From positions 444,711 through 466,532 of the forward strand of contig JBBHKE010002568.1 of assembly GCA_037447655.1 (NCBI GenBank): a DNA stretch of 21,822 bases. The letters run 5' to 3'. A program made the translations under genes and the position numbers. The DNA comes from Zygnema cylindricum (Eukaryota; Streptophyta; Zygnematophyceae; Zygnematales; Zygnemataceae). Within the stretch, counting starts at the first letter, position 1, and every line of letters begins with the position of its first letter. The notes beneath the pieces were generated by a model. It had not been told where the DNA came from. It did not search any database and saw nothing but the letters and a program-made list of their open reading frames with translations. This document shows positions 1 to 9,654 of the stretch, in pieces.

Positions 1-1129
1 GTGTAAGATAAAGGCGCCGACACGTGAGAGTGAGTGACGCTGACACGTGAAAGTGTACCTTGAGCTGATTAATAGTAAAAGATAAGGGAAAATCGCGCGC
101 CTCGGTTCTCACATGCCCAAACATTAACTATGTGACAACGGAGTACAACAATAGTCAAAATATGGAATGTGATTCATTGTTATGTGCGGTAATCAACGTA
201 ATATTTTTTTTGGCGAAACAAAGACAACGTCAACATCAATATTTTATTCTTGAGAGTAATAAAGTGTTTACGCTTATATCGATTCACAATAAAGTGTAGT
301 GATGCGAACGAATAGAAGATAAACGGTGCACATAGGAATGAGGTGCCCAACGTCTTATTTAATGAAGACAGTGTGATCTATGGTGTTACAAGGAAGTATC
401 CGCTGAAAGAAAATTTATTTAAGGCGTTGTTACACATCCAAGTTGTTGGTGTAATCGTAGGTTGTTAACCATAGGCACCTTGCGCTTTACAATAAATATC
501 TTTTTATTTTTTTTTGTCGTCGTGAAGCCATGCAAATGATAAAGTTTTTCCTTCAAATGTTGAAATTTTCTGTGTGGTTGAACAGTGCGCTAACATAACA
601 CGTTTATTTGGCAATACATCTCGATGGATCGCATCGACACCTCATGTTGTAAACATTGGTAGAGGCATCGCGACATCGTAAAGAATGGTATTCGAGGTAC
701 TTATTTTTCCTCACATTGTCTACTGATGTATCAACATAAAATCTGAAGCAATACGCGCAACCATACTGTAACAAGGATAAGCGCCGAGAGGCGCCGGAAG
801 GTCACCGGCTTGAATGACGTTAACGTGGGTCATTTAAGTTTAAAAGGATCTTGTAGATGCAATATTGGCCTTCTAGCCCTTAGGTTTTGTCTCTCGTATC
901 CGCTCACCAATATTGCAGATTTGGCTGTTGAAAAATCAAAAACATACTTGGGAACTATCTCTAGTTCTCCCTTCCCTTCGCTCCTCTATGATCCCGACTC
1001 GTCGACCTTTGGCCTAACTCCTCTATTTCTACCCTTGCAACTTTATGATCTTTACGTCGTGCAACGCCTTAAGGTCATTTTTACCAAAGGTTGCTTGTGA
1101 GTCAGATAGATGGTTGTGAAATTAGAGTG
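1..1129 (+). repeat. Repeat R, diverged outer copy
   Basis: This segment aligns along its length with 9655-10739, with scattered substitutions and indels. Shared landmarks are GTGTAAGATAAAGGCG at the start, two CACGTG sites 23 bp apart (21 and 44), GAAGCCATGCAA, a GAGGCGCCGGAAGGTCACCG block near 785, and GTTGTGAAATTAGAGTG at the end. The copy may begin before the window. No convincing coding frame or transposase motif was seen. It is probably a non-autonomous transposon or segmental repeat. The left GH16 gene sits between this copy and the next. Confidence 0.8.
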
Positions 1130-2263
1130 AGGTTGTCTTATCCTAGTAACTGGTCTAACCATTGGGGAATGAATTGAGGACCCCAAATAAAAAGAAGAAG
1201 AATATAAAGCTCTTTTAATAGGTGGAAACCGAAGATTCTTTCTTCTCCTCTTTACCAACTCTTCTCTTATCGCAGTAACTTCAATTTCCATCCATAAATA
1301 GGAGTGGAAGGAATAGGAAAACATATTTGAGTGTTAGAATTTCTTTTCCTCCACCTATTTGAGAAATAGATGGGCATCCTAAAATTTACGAAAAGTTGGC
1401 CAGCCTTTTGAGAGGAAGACCTACATATTTCTAATCAAAGGGTTGTGTCATGTCATTACAAGGTGCCCGCCCACTTCCCCCTCTATCACAACTTCCATCT
1501 TTTATGTTTTAACATTTTAAATTGAAATACACTAAAATAAAAAAAAAACAAATGCAACCAAATAGGTAATAGAACAAAACAACCGTCGCTCACTCCTGTC
1601 TCACCGTGAGCTAGAACACAAAGAAGCTCGATAGGCTATGTGAACAACTCAAAAAAAAATCATTTAACCATAACCCTATATCTGGGATTCATGAAATAGA
1701 AATATAAATAGAAATTATTTAGATTGCCACGATACCCATGATAGTGGTTTTTGCACATTTGCAAAAACAATTCTTGTATCCCAATCTACGAGAAGATATT
1801 CACCGTAGATTACATAAATACATCAATGAATTCAGTAAATAAAAATAAAATGCGAATGTCCGAAAATATACAAACTTCCCAAAGGGGTTTGACCCACCCA
1901 GAGTCGATAGGTGACCAATCAAAAAATTGAGCGATTAGCTTTCAAAGGCCCAGAAAAACCCATTGATCCCTCTAAATCAGGGATCGATCCATCTCTCCCT
2001 TTCAAACCCCAAAAACTGCAACAATCAGAAAGCCTCGAATGACGTTGTTACCACACAAAGCACTAATGACAAATCGCAAAGCAATTATAATATGGGTTGA
2101 AGTTGGCAAAAGAGGAAAGTGAAAATATATATTTTTTAATAAATTAGGTTTCGCAAGGGGAGAAGGAGTGAATGACAGTTCTACGCCTTCATTTCCAAGC
2201 CACTATAGAGTTCCAACCCCACAAAGCACTTAGAATCAACACCTAACATCAACACTAACACGA
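1130..2263. other. Unassigned non-coding region
   Basis: No gene, RNA or recognisable repeat seen. AT-rich with a poly-A stretch near 1540. The only structure noted is a small hairpin at 1965-1985 (GATCCCT/AGGGATC, seven-base loop). Short open frames here lack domain features. Confidence 0.5.
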
Positions 2264-2318
2264 AGGGAAGTGTGAAGCCAAAATGTCCAAATAGCGCACT
2301 GTTCTTTGAGAATCGTCA
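2264..2318 (-). repeat. Short inverted fragment of the repeat R edge
   Basis: About 55 bp, including GTGAAGCC and the 17-base block CTGTTCTTTGAGAATCG, match in reverse complement the sequence directly after repeat R at 10740-10795. Outside these limits similarity stops. It could be a terminal inverted repeat of a larger element or a solo fragment. Confidence 0.5.
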
Positions 2319-3603
2319 ATGTGAGTTCATTTGAACCTTTATCACTATGTCTACACTATTTAAAATCCGTAAGCATGGAAAGGAACATGCGCGCACGTAA
2401 ACTACTTTTCAAAAAACAACACTATTTCCGGAAATTTAATTTGGTGCAACCGAAGTTCAATCTAGCCTCGTGTCACTTCCAAATTGTCATATTTCACGTG
2501 TAATAATCTTGTGGTCACTCTCTACAACTAAGTTCCCATTGTCAGATTAATTTTGACTCATACTTCTCCAACCTTTTACGTCTTTTCAGTTTCCGTGCAG
2601 CTTATTGTCTCCCCCGATTTACGTACTTCTAATATCGTATTTGCAAATTTTGTTCTCTTGAAGTATAAGTCGGAAGTAAAAATGCTGGTTAATATTCCCT
2701 TTTTTCCTATTGCTTTGAATCTGTTACTCTACCTGGAGATTGATGTAAAAACATGCATCCAAAACGAATGTGTAACAGCCATAAAAAGTTGACGGCTAAG
2801 AGTCACACAGGCACATAGAAAAAGACGTGGAGTTGAAAGTTCTTGCTTTCGAAATAAAACTTCAAAGACAAAGTTTTGTTATGCATGTTTCCTACCTATA
2901 TCTCACAAGGCATTCATAAGAGAGGATCCTTGGCCAAAACACAATCCTAACAAATTTATTAGAAAGTGTCATCGAATGGTGGTAGTCCGTCGTCTGTGGA
3001 AAGGGGCGGCGAAGATAAATACAGTAAACAAACAACCTAAACCACACAAGCAAATTTAAGAAGCAAGGAACGAATGAATACAGCGCAAAAGAAGTTAGTG
3101 TATATTCCAACTTATTAGTCAAAAGAAGTGAAAAGATAGACGCGAACAATACGGGAACGTTCCGCTAATTTCACAACCAAAAATTTACTTCAAGATCGAA
3201 TGCATGCCACGTGGTTTACCATTTAAATTCAAAGAATTGCGATGGAAACGATTACAGTTGTATCATATTGAGTTGTCTTGAAAGAGATTCTCAGATCATA
3301 GACGATGAATCGGAAACAAAGTAAAAAAGGAAAGTACAACATAAAACACCAATATAATTTTTTTTACAAAAACTAAATGAATTCCTATAATAAACTATTG
3401 CTTTTCTTTTCTAAAAAGCCATATTTTAATTTAAAACCTCCAAAAATTCAACATTCTTCTGCAAGGTGTTCTAAAGTTGGGTGTGCATTCTTTCCCCTAT
3501 TTTTTTTCCTCGTGTACAGTTACTTTTTCCAAACCCTAGACAAATACGTTAATATTACTCCCTAAACAATTGAACAAACAAAAGGATCCCAGATAAAAAT
3601 CTT
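2319..3603. other. Unassigned non-coding region
   Basis: No gene recognised. Open frames under 90 codons on both strands look like chance frames in AT-rich DNA. Confidence 0.5.
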
Positions 3604-3672
3604 AAAAAGAAATCGGATAAATTAATAAAAATAAACAAAAAAGAAATCGGATAAATTAATAAAAATAAACAA
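3604..3672. repeat. 34-bp tandem duplication
   Basis: Two copies of a 34-bp AT-rich unit containing GAAATCGGATAAATTAATAA, identical across the unit. A recent local slippage duplication. Confidence 0.85.
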
Positions 3673-4220
3673 TGTCCTGCCTCCTTGCCGAAATTCCAGC
3701 ATACTTTATTGGCTTGTTGAGTATTGAACTCAAAAGAATTCAGGAACAAACGCCTCCGAAACGAAAACTTCAAAATCTCTTGAATAATTTTGTCTCCAAA
3801 ATGTTCCCTCGAATGCAATAAATCAGTCGGACTCAACCATTATCTTCTTGGACAAACTTTTCTTGTAAGAACATCATTGCGGAAAACTAGTCAGAATATC
3901 TTCGAAACAGTTTTTCCTGGAATAAGGGCCGTATAAAATCTTTTTAAATCCGCATTGTCAGTTTCCATATTTTCTCTTCCAGTACACGTTCCAATTGTCT
4001 CCTTTCACAAGACAATATTCTTAAATAAGATGTTTCCGCCGAAATAATTTCAGGAACATTTCACAAAAAAGTCTGGCGGAAAAAATTCTGAAAGACATTT
4101 TGAAGAAAACAGTCGACAGAAACCTGTCTGTAGTTAATGTACACACGGATCTTATACACAAGTCTTGTACAAAACGTTTCTACCAGAAAGATATGTGGAA
4201 AGATAATGCAGATATTTTTT
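3673..4220 (-). other. 3' flank of the left GH16 gene
   Basis: Directly downstream of the TAA at 4221. It should contain the 3' UTR, but no clear AATAAA signal was found on the minus strand. No other gene recognised. Several short blocks rich in GGAAA/TTTCC recur between 3840 and 4090 without forming a regular repeat. Confidence 0.4.
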
Positions 4221-5361
4221 TTAAATGGGTGTTTGTATAGTGATATTTCTGTACTGAATGGTCCATGGAGCGTCTGCCCCTCCGTTCCATTTCCCGCTCC
4301 AATACCCGTCTATGACAGAACTGGCATCCCAAATGGATCCGTACACAAGTACAGCCTGAGAAGGATAGGCCGTACTTTTGGCTGCCAGCATTGTGCGCAC
4401 AATCTTTCCGTCCACAAACCACCTGCCCAAAAAGAAAGCGACGACAAAAGCGGCGGGAGTTGTCAAAAAGTGGCGGGAAATAAGCGAGGAAACGGTGGGA
4501 GAAAAGTGAGGAAACGAGTGGGCAAAAAGTAGGGGAAAAGTGGGAAAAAGTTGGGAAAAGATGGGAATTTAGCGGCGAGGAAGAGGGGAAAACGTGGTGA
4601 AAGCAGTGGAGATGTAAACGGGCAAAAAGTGAGGGGAAAGTGTGGAAAACCTTGAAGGATGACGGAAAAAGTTGATCCATTCAGTTTGACAAGACAAAAA
4701 AGCTCACAGTTTTCCCTTTGCACTGTTGGATAAAAAAACCTTCACATTGTCCCATATTCTAAAGTACAAGTCTTAGAATACACTAAACTTGATTTTATTG
4801 TATTTTTCTGTCTTTTTTCTTCAATCTCCTTGCTTGCTCCACATAACTACCATCGTTTTAAAATCATTGCGTTCTCTTTTGTGGGCAGTTTACTACATTT
4901 GACGCGTGCGGACATTTGAAACTTACTGTATTTTTTTGGCGGAATAGATAATGTCGTAAGTGTGAAAATCCTCCGAACAATCAAAATCGAACGGAATCCA
5001 AACCTCCCTTCCGCCACTACCTGCCACGTAGACATTTGTCTGCACTCCAAATTTGTCGTGTCCTAGCCACTCGAAGTCGATTTCGTCCTGTGTTGGAGTT
5101 CCCTCTCCCGAGGACAACTGCCAACAGGAGAAGTAAAGTGAGTTGTTAAGAATTTAGGCTAGAGAGTGCGACAAAATACCGGGTCTCAAATTTCGGATTC
5201 CTTTTTAAAATCGGGAGTTGGGGTTTTGCTTGTTTTGTAGAAAAGTTTTTAGAGTCTCACATAAAAGGAAGAAACCAGGCCACTCGTATTTCCAGCTGCA
5301 CATTTGAATTTTGTTGAGAATCGGCCGTATTGATACGGTACAATAGAGTGCCATCTACCAC
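4221..5361 (-). other. Exons 5-7: GH16 domain two, catalytic motif intact
   Basis: Exon 5 (5361-5261) encodes GGRWHS and YGRFSTKFKCAAGNTSGL, ending in FY. Exon 6 (5117-4927) carries DEIDFEWLG with E558, D560 and E562, then VQTNVYVAGSGGRE and FDCSEDFHTY. Exon 7 (4422-4221) gives WFVDGKIVR, YPSQ, VYGSIWDAS and YRNITI, then TAA. These are the ordered landmarks of plant XTH/EG16-type GH16 enzymes. The acceptor Asn glycosylation site usual just after the XTH motif is not present (GHDK follows). The protein ends at the strand where XTHs would begin their Cys-rich C-terminal domain. An endo-beta-glucanase or transglucosylase is likely; substrate specificity cannot be read from sequence. Confidence 0.88.
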
Positions 5362-8243
5362 CTGTACGGTACACAAAAGAACAAAACAGAAATAAGTAAA
5401 TTAAAAAAAAAGGGAAAACAGAAGGTGAGAAAAGTGGTCATTCAGAATGAAACGGAATTACATTCGTAACCCTCATAATGTGCCCCCGCCTTTGGATTGC
5501 TGTAGCCAATTTCCTTGTTCAAATAGAGTACCGGTCTTGGTTGTGAAATGCGCATAGATCGTGGAAAGGTTACAATAACTAGATAAAAATGGAAATTGAT
5601 TCGGCGAAAAACTATTTTTTTTTGTTGGAAAAGTCTTCTCAGAATAGGTTCTGATTGTCTTCAATTTGTTTCTGATGGAGAAACTACTCACCGCATCCAT
5701 AATTGTAGTATGTAATCGAAGCCGACCCGCGACCGGTTTCCATATTTTGCGAACAGTAATCCAAACCTATCGGAAAAAGTTGGGCACTTTTTATGGATCC
5801 CGGAATTATCGGAGGAACAATTGTCGGAGTTCCCACTCGTACATTTGAGAAATTTGTGGAAACTGGCGAATTGGGTGCTCCTGTACTCCAAGACTGAGTC
5901 GCGACTGTCGAAGTGTAAAGTAAAGACATATAAAGGGACATTGTCGTATTGATAGGGAAAACTTCCATGCCTTTGTTGTCTTGATATCGTAAAAGGTTTT
6001 TATCGGCGTACCACCTGTAAATTGGATGTAACATTAAATACTGTGATTTTGGGTCGGACGGTCAAAGTTCAGAGGTACGGTTTTAGGGATCGGAACATTA
6101 TCAAGTATGTAATTTGTTTGAGATTAATACGCGTTGTGACGCTTAATGTGAATACTTGTACGAAATGCATTTCCTTTACCCCTCATTTTTCAATATTTCA
6201 ATATGCAAAAAGGCGTTTTTCAGTCTTCCAATAAGCTGTAGTATACATTATCTTTGAAATGTTGTAGTCCAATGCTTTAAGAATCAACTGTGGATGGTGC
6301 TCACAAGTTTCCAATATTCACACTCTATCTACCTTAGAAAGTTATGGTCATGGATATTGCTTGTCTTAATTTAGCAGTTTTCCGAGCAAAAGGGGGGCAG
6401 AACTAAAGCCATAAAAACAGACGTTGATCAAAAAACTCACATTATCCTGTTGGGTGTCCAAACAAGTGTGTAATTGTGGAAGCCTTCGGAACAATCGAAC
6501 CCTAAGTCGACGATTGAGCTGTAATAGTTTGCGCCATTGAAAACGGTATTCATCGAAACTCGACGGCTCGTATCGCCGTAGAATTCCATGATGATCGAAT
6601 TTCGGTTTGGATCGTCCAATGGAGTTGAAAGCTGGATGGATTGCAATAAACCAGAAAAACGTAAGCCTCTCTGATTACGGTTTGGAAGATATTGGACTAA
6701 ATTTTGTGTTTAAATCACAACCACTGACAATATAACGATAAAAAGAATCAACAAGAAAAAGACCTTTTGATACAAAAAAATGTTGACATAGCCAGGGAAC
6801 TTCGGCAAAGATAAACTGAAACAGACAACAATAAGTGGAACAGGATAAGAAAATTGCTGCATCACACCCAAAAGAGAACCATATATATTATTGAAAAAAC
6901 TCACATAAAAAGCTGTATTTGATCCTGTGGGTGTCCCTGACGGGCACTTCAAACTGGCGGTAAAAGTTCCGGATGTGAAGGTCTCATTGGACCTAAGCCG
7001 GGCACCTAGTGAAATAAAAGAAAGAAATCGGGCAAAAAAAAATGAATAAAACAGTATGCTGCATCAGCTAGCAAGAAAAATGTCGAGTTTGCAGAAAATC
7101 AACATGAAATCTCTACTCAGTGTAAGATCTTAAGAAAATCGGTGCATTGGGATACAAAGCTGCACAGAGAAATACAATTTCAACTACCAACAGAAAACAG
7201 GACAATATCATGGAACAGGCATTGACACGCGGTCTTTAATGTTTTTACCACAGGTCACATGGAAAACCGAGGAGAAGACAATTGCGAAATTTGGAGATGA
7301 AAAATTGAGCATAAAACGTACCGCCAGTTTCGCGGGTAGCAGTCAAACCGTAACTGTTTCCGTTCACTACGACATTGATCGGATTGGTTCCTTCCAAGAC
7401 CGCCCCAGGAAGATTTTTTTTTACCGGTTTCTGCGAGTCTTGTTCGTAGGCAAGACGGGTAAGAATGTCGATAATGTTACTGCAAAGGTCGTGACTCGAA
7501 GTCAATTCCGACAGACCTCGATCTTTTGTCTGCCCTTCAATAGCTAAAAGACACAGCTCGATTCCTCCTTTAGCAAAAAGGATCTTCTTGCGAGCCCGAT
7601 ACCAATCATTATTTACGATTATTGCCTGTGCCTTCTCCACCTGATACTGGGACTTCACAATTGCCCTTCTGCAAACGACTATGTTTTTGCTCTTCCCGTA
7701 CGCCATCGTCAGTTCGGCGTTCAGTTCCGTTAAGCGTGACTTGACAAATCCTCGTTCGGATTCTCCCGCCGGGATGCTTGTCGGAGCGACCGTCCTTTCC
7801 AACGGTTGGACTGTGGCGGCTGACGTGGCAGCTGCAGCTGACGTGGCAGCACCGGAGGACGCCACGGAGGCGGTGTACTGATTCTGATTTTGGGGTCTGC
7901 GATGATTTTTGTTTTTAGTGTTTTTTCCGTTCGGCGTTCCATGTTGACCTCGGGCCTGCTCGGCGATAAACTCCACGACTCTCTCTAATTGGTGGAGAAA
8001 TCGGCGCGGCGCGGAATCGGATTTGTCGACCGATCGGGGCTCGGGAGGAATGTGAGACTTGTACGGATTGTACGGACGAGGCTGGAAACGGCTAATGCCA
8101 CGCGCCGTGAACCAAATGGGGTGAATGTCCTCGGAAGGGGAATGGGCAGGGGAAGGGGTAGGGGCAGGGAGAGGGATAGCGGAGGCGGAGAGGAAAGGAA
8201 GTGCCACACCTAGGAGAAAAGCTAGCACTAAAATGGTTCTCAT
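4221..8243 (-). CDS. Secreted tandem-GH16 protein with inhibitor-like N-terminal domain, 7 exons, complete
   Basis: Predicted exons on the minus strand are 8243-7322, 7005-6905, 6631-6441, 6014-5692, 5361-5261, 5117-4927 and 4422-4221. All introns are GT-AG and the phases join to give 2031 nt, or 676 aa. The start is the ATG at 8243 in good context; the frame is open further 5' but has no other ATG. Order: signal peptide 1-22 (cleavage after Ala-Ser-Ala), Pro-rich AP/TP/SP segment 23-40, Asn/Gln- and Ala-rich linker 100-160, helical Cys-containing domain 165-270, GH16 domain about 285-465, linker, second GH16 domain about 480-676. Domain two has E558, D560 and E562 in DEIDFEWLG; domain one has Ser353, Ile355 and Glu357 there. 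GH16 plant enzymes cut or transfer wall beta-glucans, so a wall or apoplast role is inferred. The XTH C-terminal extension is absent. The exon model is a prediction from sequence alone, but splice phase and domain continuity agree at every junction. Confidence 0.85.
4480..4655 (-). repeat. Long strand-asymmetric pyrimidine tract inside intron 6
   Basis: On the minus (sense) strand about 175 bases of intron 6 (4926-4423) are mostly pyrimidines, built of loose CTTTTCCCxx units, and lie just before the exon 7 acceptor GGGCAG. The plus strand is correspondingly a purine tract of GGGAAAAGTG-like units. This is far longer than an ordinary polypyrimidine tract. It may be an expanded minisatellite, and can in principle form triplex DNA. 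Confidence 0.6.
5692..7005 (-). other. Exons 2-4: GH16 domain one, catalytic motif degenerate
   Basis: Exon 2 (7005-6905, residues 308-341) encodes the strand pair ending in TAFY, the GH16 'G-x-F…lKC…tAFY' region. Exon 3 (6631-6441, residues 342-405) covers the active-site strand. It aligns without gaps to exon 6, but nucleophile Glu becomes Ser353 and the middle Asp becomes Ile355; only the acid/base Glu357 remains. The FDCSEGFHNYTLVW segment, the WYADKN strand (406-411) and the Trp447 region keep the beta-jelly-roll pattern. Exon 4 (6014-5692) also carries the Pro-rich linker 466-480 and the start of domain two. Since nucleophile and Asp are lost while the fold pattern is kept, a non-catalytic glucan-binding or scaffolding role is inferred. 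Confidence 0.8.
7322..8243 (-). other. Exon 1: signal peptide, glycomodule-like linker, possible PMEI-like helical domain
   Basis: This exon encodes residues 1-307. Residues 1-22 form a hydrophobic signal peptide. Residues 23-40 contain AP, TP and SP dipeptides like those that receive arabinogalactan in plant wall proteins. Residues 120-145 are Ala/Ser/Thr-rich. Residues 165-270 read as amphipathic helices with Cys191, Cys231 and Cys254. The spacing from the Tyr-Arg-Ala stretch at 215 to Cys231, and the C-terminal LCSNIIDILTRL, recall plant invertase/pectin methylesterase inhibitors. One of the usual four cysteines was not located, so this assignment is tentative. The last 25 residues already form the first beta strands of GH16 domain one, and the exon ends in phase 1. 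Confidence 0.45.
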
Positions 8244-8296
8244 GGTTTCTCTTTTTCTTTTTAATCTTTTCAACACCAATAAGACTGAGTGTAATC

Positions 8297-8305
8297 TTTT
8301 TTATA
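8297..8305 (-). promoter_or_regulatory. Putative TATA box of left GH16 gene
   Basis: TATAAAAAA on the minus strand lies 54 bp upstream of the ATG at 8243, leaving room for a short 5' leader. Spacing and composition fit a plant TATA box; transcription start is not shown. Confidence 0.35.
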
Positions 8306-8388
8306 ATAGAGGACGTCGAATTCAAGTAGACTAAGTTAAGAAAACTGAACCTGTGAATAGTCAAAAGGACAAATTTTGAGTGTGTCTC

Positions 8389-9206
8389 TCAACTCTCGCC
8401 GGGGACTTCTAAATAGCCTCCAGAGTGACTGTAGCCGTACAAAACTGTAGAAACAATTTTAATTCGTGTACGGCCGAACGTCTGAAATCGCCCGCTGTAT
8501 CGTACGGCCTCGGAAGGAGATAGAGGAATCGTTCGAACTCCAATTGTAACTTTTATTGCCGCATTAAAAACCACGAAACGGCCGTACGATCCTTGTCCTT
8601 CCGGCAGGACACAATGCACGGACGCTTTGGAATAAAGTACGATAACAATTTGCAGTACGGCTTTAAGATCGCATATTAAATGGAACAAAGCGCCAAGTTC
8701 GTGGCAGTTAAAGTGGCGGTTGGTGTCGGGGAATGTCGGTGGATGATGTTTGACCAGGATGAAGTCAACGCCTTTCAACTGCCGCCGACATATGATTTTT
8801 TCTTAGGGTTGGTTCTTTTTGAGACCCTCTAAATAGTGTGGATCAAACAGCGTAGGGTTCTCGAACCTAATGAAACTCCCACTGATGAAACCGACAACTT
8901 GTCCACAAAAGTCGCCCAAGATCTCCAAACGTCAACAATAACACAGCGCTGACGTAGGCAGATGTTCGAAGACGTACGGCAATATCGGCACGAAACGACA
9001 AAGATTGCGGCCGTTAAAGAGAATCGACATTCATGTTTTCTTGAACGGTCTGCAAAGAAGATTGACAGTCGCAGGCGGCCGCTTCTTCTCAGACCCAAAT
9101 GAGCTTTACAACACCACAGTAGCTTTTTGACGTTGTTGGACGGTGTAGAATCAATGTTTTTTAGTTTTTCGACACCAATGCACAAAATAGCGTTAATACC
9201 CACCAA
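8389..9206 (-). pseudogene. Mirrored copy of the broken upstream frame (left arm)
   Basis: Reverse-complement counterpart of the frame upstream of the right gene. The halves 9206-8829 and 8778-8389 have the same translation as in the right arm apart from the first residues after the break. The join between them is the cluster of arm differences (8771-8825), which here includes a frame-changing indel. Confidence 0.2.
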
Positions 9207-9242
9207 ACTTGCACTTATGCTATTTTTTCTGTAATCTTAAGA

Positions 9243-9256
9243 CGATGGGCAGTGTA
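9243..9256. repeat. Solitary third copy of the MITE end
   Basis: CGATGGGCAGTGTA repeats the MITE right terminus with one change and faces the MITE left end at 9294-9307, forming a possible stem with a 37-base loop. The bases after it (TGCACCCTGAATA) also resemble those beyond the MITE right end (9491-9509), so this may be a remnant of an older insertion. Mirrored at 17678-17691. Confidence 0.55.
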
Positions 9257-9293
9257 CTAATGCACCCTGAATAGTTATGAGTGACATTAACAC

Positions 9294-9470
9294 TACACCG
9301 CCCATCGTTATTAGTGTTAAAAAAAACTAGTGTAAATGCGAACTTAGAATTAATAATACTAATTTAGTGCAAGGTGACGTGGCGGATTGTTAACTCTGTT
9401 TTGTGGCTTTTGGCCAAAAAAAGTCGCGACAGAATTAGTGTTATTAACACTAACAACGATGGGCGGTGTA
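9294..9470. mobile_element. 177-bp TA-flanked MITE (left arm)
   Basis: The element has 27-bp terminal inverted repeats at 9294-9320 and 9444-9470 matching at 26 of 27 positions. They start TACACCGCCCATCGTT and end before an unrelated core of about 120 bp. A TA at each tip is consistent with a Tc1/mariner-type target duplication. No coding capacity. The core contains a TTTTGGCCAAAA palindrome. A transposase of a matching autonomous element is not in the window. Confidence 0.7.
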
Positions 9471-9654
9471 CTGTACTGCATTGTCACCCCTAATATACGA
9501 CCCTTGAATACCACAATTTTATTTTCAAAAAATGTAGGTATAGCTTATTTAATGCCAATTACTATAATTTAGGAGGTAATTAAAGAGTAAGGTATGCAAC
9601 AAGTGTCATTCCGTGAGAAAATTTCTCGTTGTTCCCTCCAAAATTACAAAAAAG

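Noticed and set aside
3555-3836. 93-codon minus-strand frame as a gene
   Set aside because: AT-driven hydrophobic translation overlapping a 34-bp tandem repeat, with no recognisable domain.
4180-4723. Overlapping Ser/Pro/Phe-rich open frames on the minus strand
   Set aside because: They are translations of the intronic pyrimidine tract and read through the intron 6/exon 7 boundary; only 4422-4221 is supported as coding.
7985-8364. Alternative frames of 70-90 codons overlapping exon 1
   Set aside because: Shadows of the Pro-rich signal/linker coding region, with low-complexity translations and no domain.
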